64,000 nt of DNA from Echinicola salinicaeni (lineage in GTDB: Bacteria; Bacteroidota; Bacteroidia; Cytophagales; Cyclobacteriaceae): contig NZ_JACODZ010000004.1 in assembly GCF_014280965.1 (NCBI RefSeq), positions 310,001 through 374,000 of the forward strand, read 5' to 3'. A model generated the notes under the pieces. The model made no database searches. It was not told the origin of the DNA and saw only the letters and a program-made list of their open reading frames with translations. The position numbers and the translations under genes were made by a program. This document shows positions 61,452 to 64,000 of the stretch, in pieces (within the stretch, counting starts at the first letter, position 1; the number at the start of each line of letters is the position of its first letter).

Positions 61452-63335
61452 TTATTTCGATTTTTCTTTCTCTTCTTCCATCATCAAAATGTCATACCAG
61501 TGCGGAGAATCAAGGTTGAGGGCATTAATATGCTGCTTGGTTTTCTTTCTGAAATTCCAAACTGTGTTTTTACGTATATCCAGCAGTTCTGATAGTTGTT
61601 CTAAGGTTTGTTTTTCAGTGTTGGCAATAATATCATAGGCAATATAGAAGGCCTTTTCTAATGGGAATTTAACTCCGTGAAAAATTGTGCCAGCTGTAAC
61701 TGAGTCAATATGTCCACACCGACTACATCTACGGGAAAAGAGTTTTGGTCCCTTAGCGCTTTTTGTGTATTTACAGTTTCGGCATATAAAACCATCACCC
61801 CATTTAAATTCTTCTAGGTGCCTTAAGCAAGCGGATTGATCAGGGAAAATCCGTTGAAATTCTTCATAGGAAAGTAGTTGGTTGGTTAGTCTAGCTTGGA
61901 AAGAAGCCTTGATGCTACTTTTTAACTTCCAGTTGTCCTTGTCTAAAAGTGAATTTATTCGTTTAATTTCCTCATCCTTCTCCATGAGTTGGTGGTTGTA
62001 CTCTTCCAACAAACTGTTTTTCTGTTCTAATTCCTGGGTTCTTTCCTGTACTTTGATTTCCAACTCACGGTTTACTTTTTCTTTTAGTGCATAATTGATT
62101 TCAATCTGCTTTATGGTTCTTTTTAAAGCCCTGTCCCGGTTGTCCTTTAGGATTCTAATTCGATCTCCCAAAGCAAAGGTTAGCAGTAACATTTCTAAAA
62201 GGAAGGCAATGTGCAGACTGTAATACACTATGGTCGTATGAGGGATTATAGCTGCATTTACCAAGACTTTTATCACTACTCCAACAAATAGTACTCCATA
62301 TGCAAATACAAAGAAACGGGCTACTTTATAACCTTGCTTCCATATATAGATACTGGTAGAGAAAATCAAAAAGAATGGGATAATATCATAATACTTGATT
62401 TCAAAAAGTTTCTGATCAAATGACAGTCCTATAAGAAAGAGTAAGGATTTTATTCCCAAAACTGCCAATAGCGCATAGTGGAGCTTTGGTGTTCGATACT
62501 TTGTGTTCAGGAATTTGATGGAAAACATAATAGCCCAGACCACAATAGAATAATTGAAAACGCCATTAGCAATTTGATTCCATCCTGGGAAATTGGGCCA
62601 TAAGTATTGAAAGGCGATACCATCTACACACATGGCATAAATACCTACACTGACCAAGTAAAAGGTATAATAGAGGTATTTGATTTCACGGACAGCCGCA
62701 TAGACTAAGAGATTATAAAGGCCTATGATGGCAATCATTCCGTAAAATATCCCATAAACAAAATACTCATTCAGGGCATAGAAAATGAATCGGTTTACAG
62801 ACCGTATTGCTATTCGAATATCAGCTTTTTGGCTAGAGCGGATTTTTACATAATAATTGGATATCCCTTCACTGGCATTTTCTAAAATGAGTTCAAAGTT
62901 TTTATGTTTGAAATCCCGGGTGCCAAAAGGAATGGCATCTCCCATCAAGATTTTTTTATAGGTGCCATCATCCTGAGGAGTATAAACTTCCACTGAATCC
63001 ATGGTTTGATCATAAAACTCCATCAGCCATTTTTTTTTGCTTTCTGGTGTTTTGTCGATGGAAAGTTTAACCCAATAGGTATGGTTGATGTCAAACTTGT
63101 TTTTATTGAATGAGGGTCTTATTCTGAAGTTGTCTTGAAATTTCGGTTTGATGATTTCTTTAAAAGTAAGCTGGTTGCTTGTGTCTTCGAAAAATTCCAA
63201 TTGAGAAATGGAGAAAATTCTTTCCTTAAGATTATCATCGATTTTTAAAGTGGAACTTCCTGATATCCTTTGCGCATAGAGCTGATGCGAGGAAATAAAG
63301 GCCAATAGGAAGATTAAATAAATTAGTTTTCTCAC
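61452..63335 (-). CDS. 7TMR-DISM membrane sensor fused to IS1595-type zinc ribbon and HTH (putative membrane-bound regulator)
   Basis: About 627 aa from GTG 63335, which yields the signal peptide VRKLIYLIFLLAFISSHQLYAQ; no suitable ATG exists and a TTG at 63395 is less plausible. Order: periplasmic 7TMR-DISM extracellular domain (about 25-175; HTYWVKLSID), seven membrane helices (about 190-390; ALNEYFVYGIFYGMIAIIGLYN), coiled coil (about 395-470), then SYEEFQRIFPDQSACLRHL followed by a four-Cys zinc ribbon (C518/C521, C537/C540) and TAGTIFHGVKFPLEKAF, which match the N-terminal zinc domain of IS1595 transposases. A short helix-turn-helix (TLEQLSELLDIRKNTVWNFRKK, about 577-598) ends the protein. 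No DDE catalytic domain follows. It lies directly upstream of the PUL on the same strand. Confidence 0.85.
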   Translation of the reverse strand: MRKLIYLIFLLAFISSHQLYAQRISGSSTLKIDDNLKERIFSISQLEFFEDTSNQLTFKEIIKPKFQDNFRIRPSFNKNKFDINHTYWVKLSIDKTPESKKKWLMEFYDQTMDSVEVYTPQDDGTYKKILMGDAIPFGTRDFKHKNFELILENASEGISNYYVKIRSSQKADIRIAIRSVNRFIFYALNEYFVYGIFYGMIAIIGLYNLLVYAAVREIKYLYYTFYLVSVGIYAMCVDGIAFQYLWPNFPGWNQIANGVFNYSIVVWAIMFSIKFLNTKYRTPKLHYALLAVLGIKSLLFLIGLSFDQKLFEIKYYDIIPFFLIFSTSIYIWKQGYKVARFFVFAYGVLFVGVVIKVLVNAAIIPHTTIVYYSLHIAFLLEMLLLTFALGDRIRILKDNRDRALKRTIKQIEINYALKEKVNRELEIKVQERTQELEQKNSLLEEYNHQLMEKDEEIKRINSLLDKDNWKLKSSIKASFQARLTNQLLSYEEFQRIFPDQSACLRHLEEFKWGDGFICRNCKYTKSAKGPKLFSRRCSRCGHIDSVTAGTIFHGVKFPLEKAFYIAYDIIANTEKQTLEQLSELLDIRKNTVWNFRKKTKQHINALNLDSPHWYDILMMEEEKEKSK

Positions 63336-63415
63336 AGTTTGCAGCAAGGTTATTTTTGATAAATAGAAAGCAGTTCTTGTAGAAAATACAATCAATTATC
63401 GATAGGTTTATAAAG

Positions 63416-63423
63416 CAAAGGTA
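63416..63423 (-). promoter_or_regulatory. -7 promoter element of the 7TMR-DISM regulator gene
   Basis: Read on the minus strand the sequence is TACCTTTG, an exact TAnnTTTG, placed to start transcription near 63410, about 75 nt before the GTG at 63335. The -33 region is weak (no TTTG at 19-20 nt). Confidence 0.5.
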
Positions 63424-63481
63424 AATATTTATAAATTGCTTTTAGAACCTAAATAATTATAACCTGCAAATGTGATATTCA

Positions 63482-64000
63482 ATGAGTCAGAAAATGATGA
63501 CAATAACCCCCAAGGATATTTCAGTAGCAGACTTTCATAGCTATATGCTTGGAGCAATTGTTCCCAGGCCTATTGCCTTTGTAAGTACTATTGATTCTGA
63601 GGGGCGGATTAATTTAAGTCCTTTTAGTTTTTTTAATGCCTTTGGTTCTAATCCCCCTATTTTGATTTTTTCACCAGCCAGAAGGGTGAGAGATAATACT
63701 ACCAAACACAGTTTGGACAATGTAAAGGAAGTCCATGAAGTTGTTGTTAATATTGTGAACTATAGTATGGTTCAGCAAATGTCTTTGAGCAGTACAGAAT
63801 ATGAAAAGGGAGTAAATGAATTTGTTAAATCCGGTCTTACGCCTGTTCCTTCCGACCTGGTGAGTCCTCCTAGGGTGAAAGAATCAACTGTTTCTTTTGA
63901 GTGTAAGGTAATTGAAGTGATGGAAATGGGGGATAAGGGTGGAGCTGCCAATTTGGTGATCTGTGAAATTATTCTTGCACATATTGATGAGAGTATAATG
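63482..64000 (+). CDS. Flavin reductase-like FMN-binding protein (cut by window edge)
   Basis: The ATG at 63482 opens 173 codons without a stop up to the window end. The product shows the flavin-reductase-like domain: IVPRPIAFVSTIDSEGRINLSPFSFFNAFGSNPPILIFSPA, then DNTTKHSLDNVKEVHEVVVNIVNYSM. Conserved SPFSFFNAF contacts FMN in this family. Such proteins supply reduced flavin to monooxygenases or act as standalone oxidoreductases; which applies is not visible. It is transcribed divergently from the 7TMR-DISM gene. Confidence 0.9.
   Translation, partial: MSQKMMTITPKDISVADFHSYMLGAIVPRPIAFVSTIDSEGRINLSPFSFFNAFGSNPPILIFSPARRVRDNTTKHSLDNVKEVHEVVVNIVNYSMVQQMSLSSTEYEKGVNEFVKSGLTPVPSDLVSPPRVKESTVSFECKVIEVMEMGDKGGAANLVICEIILAHIDESIM

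Noticed and set aside
61452-63335. Interpretation as an IS1595 insertion sequence
   Set aside because: Only the zinc ribbon and a small HTH are present, fused in frame to a complete 7TM receptor. The DDE-type transposase core is absent, and no terminal inverted repeats were noticed around the gene.
1-64000. Search for CRISPR arrays, prophage, integrase or resistance/defence islands
   Set aside because: No regularly spaced direct repeats, phage structural genes, integrases or restriction/toxin modules were seen in the frames examined.

Overview
The window is about 40% GC and comes from a Bacteroidota chromosome, most likely a marine or soil member of the Cytophagales (Cyclobacteriaceae-like). 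The evidence is two SusC/SusD pairs, a FecI/FecR pair feeding an STN-type SusC, many signal-peptidase-II lipoproteins, menaquinone synthesis, and several promoters of the Bacteroidota type (-33 TTTG, about 19 nt, -7 TAnnTTTG). The genus is an inference. No insertion sequence, prophage or CRISPR array was seen.

Layout. 1-4053: histidine operon on the minus strand (hisG-hisD-hisC-hisB), preceded by a promoter and a 29-codon His-rich leader peptide. 4090-11310: minus-strand housekeeping genes (hemA, SUI1/YciH factor, universal stress protein, menA, thiol peroxidase of the GPx family, argS, arginase). 11707-12564: a plus-strand regulatory unit with a promoter, an S-box (SAM-I-like) aptamer, a 19-codon ORF ending Ser-Cys-His-Cys-Cys, a hairpin, and an unrecognised 163-aa protein with its own terminator. 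12612-18539: an RND efflux operon. 19166-20581: short-form arginine decarboxylase. 20707-20959: a self-contained non-coding unit (promoter, class-II tRNA-like fold with GUC in the anticodon position and a greatly enlarged variable arm, terminator). 21252-28354: ECF sigma factor, FecR anti-sigma, STN-SusC and SusD. 28345-40389: assorted hydrolases, small beta-barrel proteins, a TonB_C-LRR fusion, a Tat-exported class V aminotransferase fold, ilvD, a CACAGAT palindrome and proC. 40460-44775: valS and fahA. 44862-63335: a minus-strand polysaccharide utilisation locus (PUL). 63482-64000: start of a flavin reductase-like gene, cut by the window edge.

How the PUL fits together. SusC/SusD and a LamG-type surface lipoprotein would bind and import oligosaccharides. 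Two GH144-like (Glycoamylase domain) lipoproteins, a GH3 beta-glucosidase, a CE1-like esterase, a GH43-like enzyme with a discoidin domain and a Cys-type sulfatase would degrade the glycan. GH144 plus GH3 points to a beta-1,2-glucan as at least part of the substrate. Upstream lies a membrane protein joining a 7TMR-DISM sensor to an IS1595-type zinc ribbon and helix-turn-helix, with no transposase catalytic domain. It may be a membrane-bound regulator of the locus.

The most unusual items are the tRNA-like RNA at 20771-20895, the 7TMR-DISM/zinc-ribbon fusion at 61452-63335, and the S-box, Cys-rich micro-ORF and orphan gene unit at 11707-12564. All functional statements come from reading motifs by eye; no database search was run.
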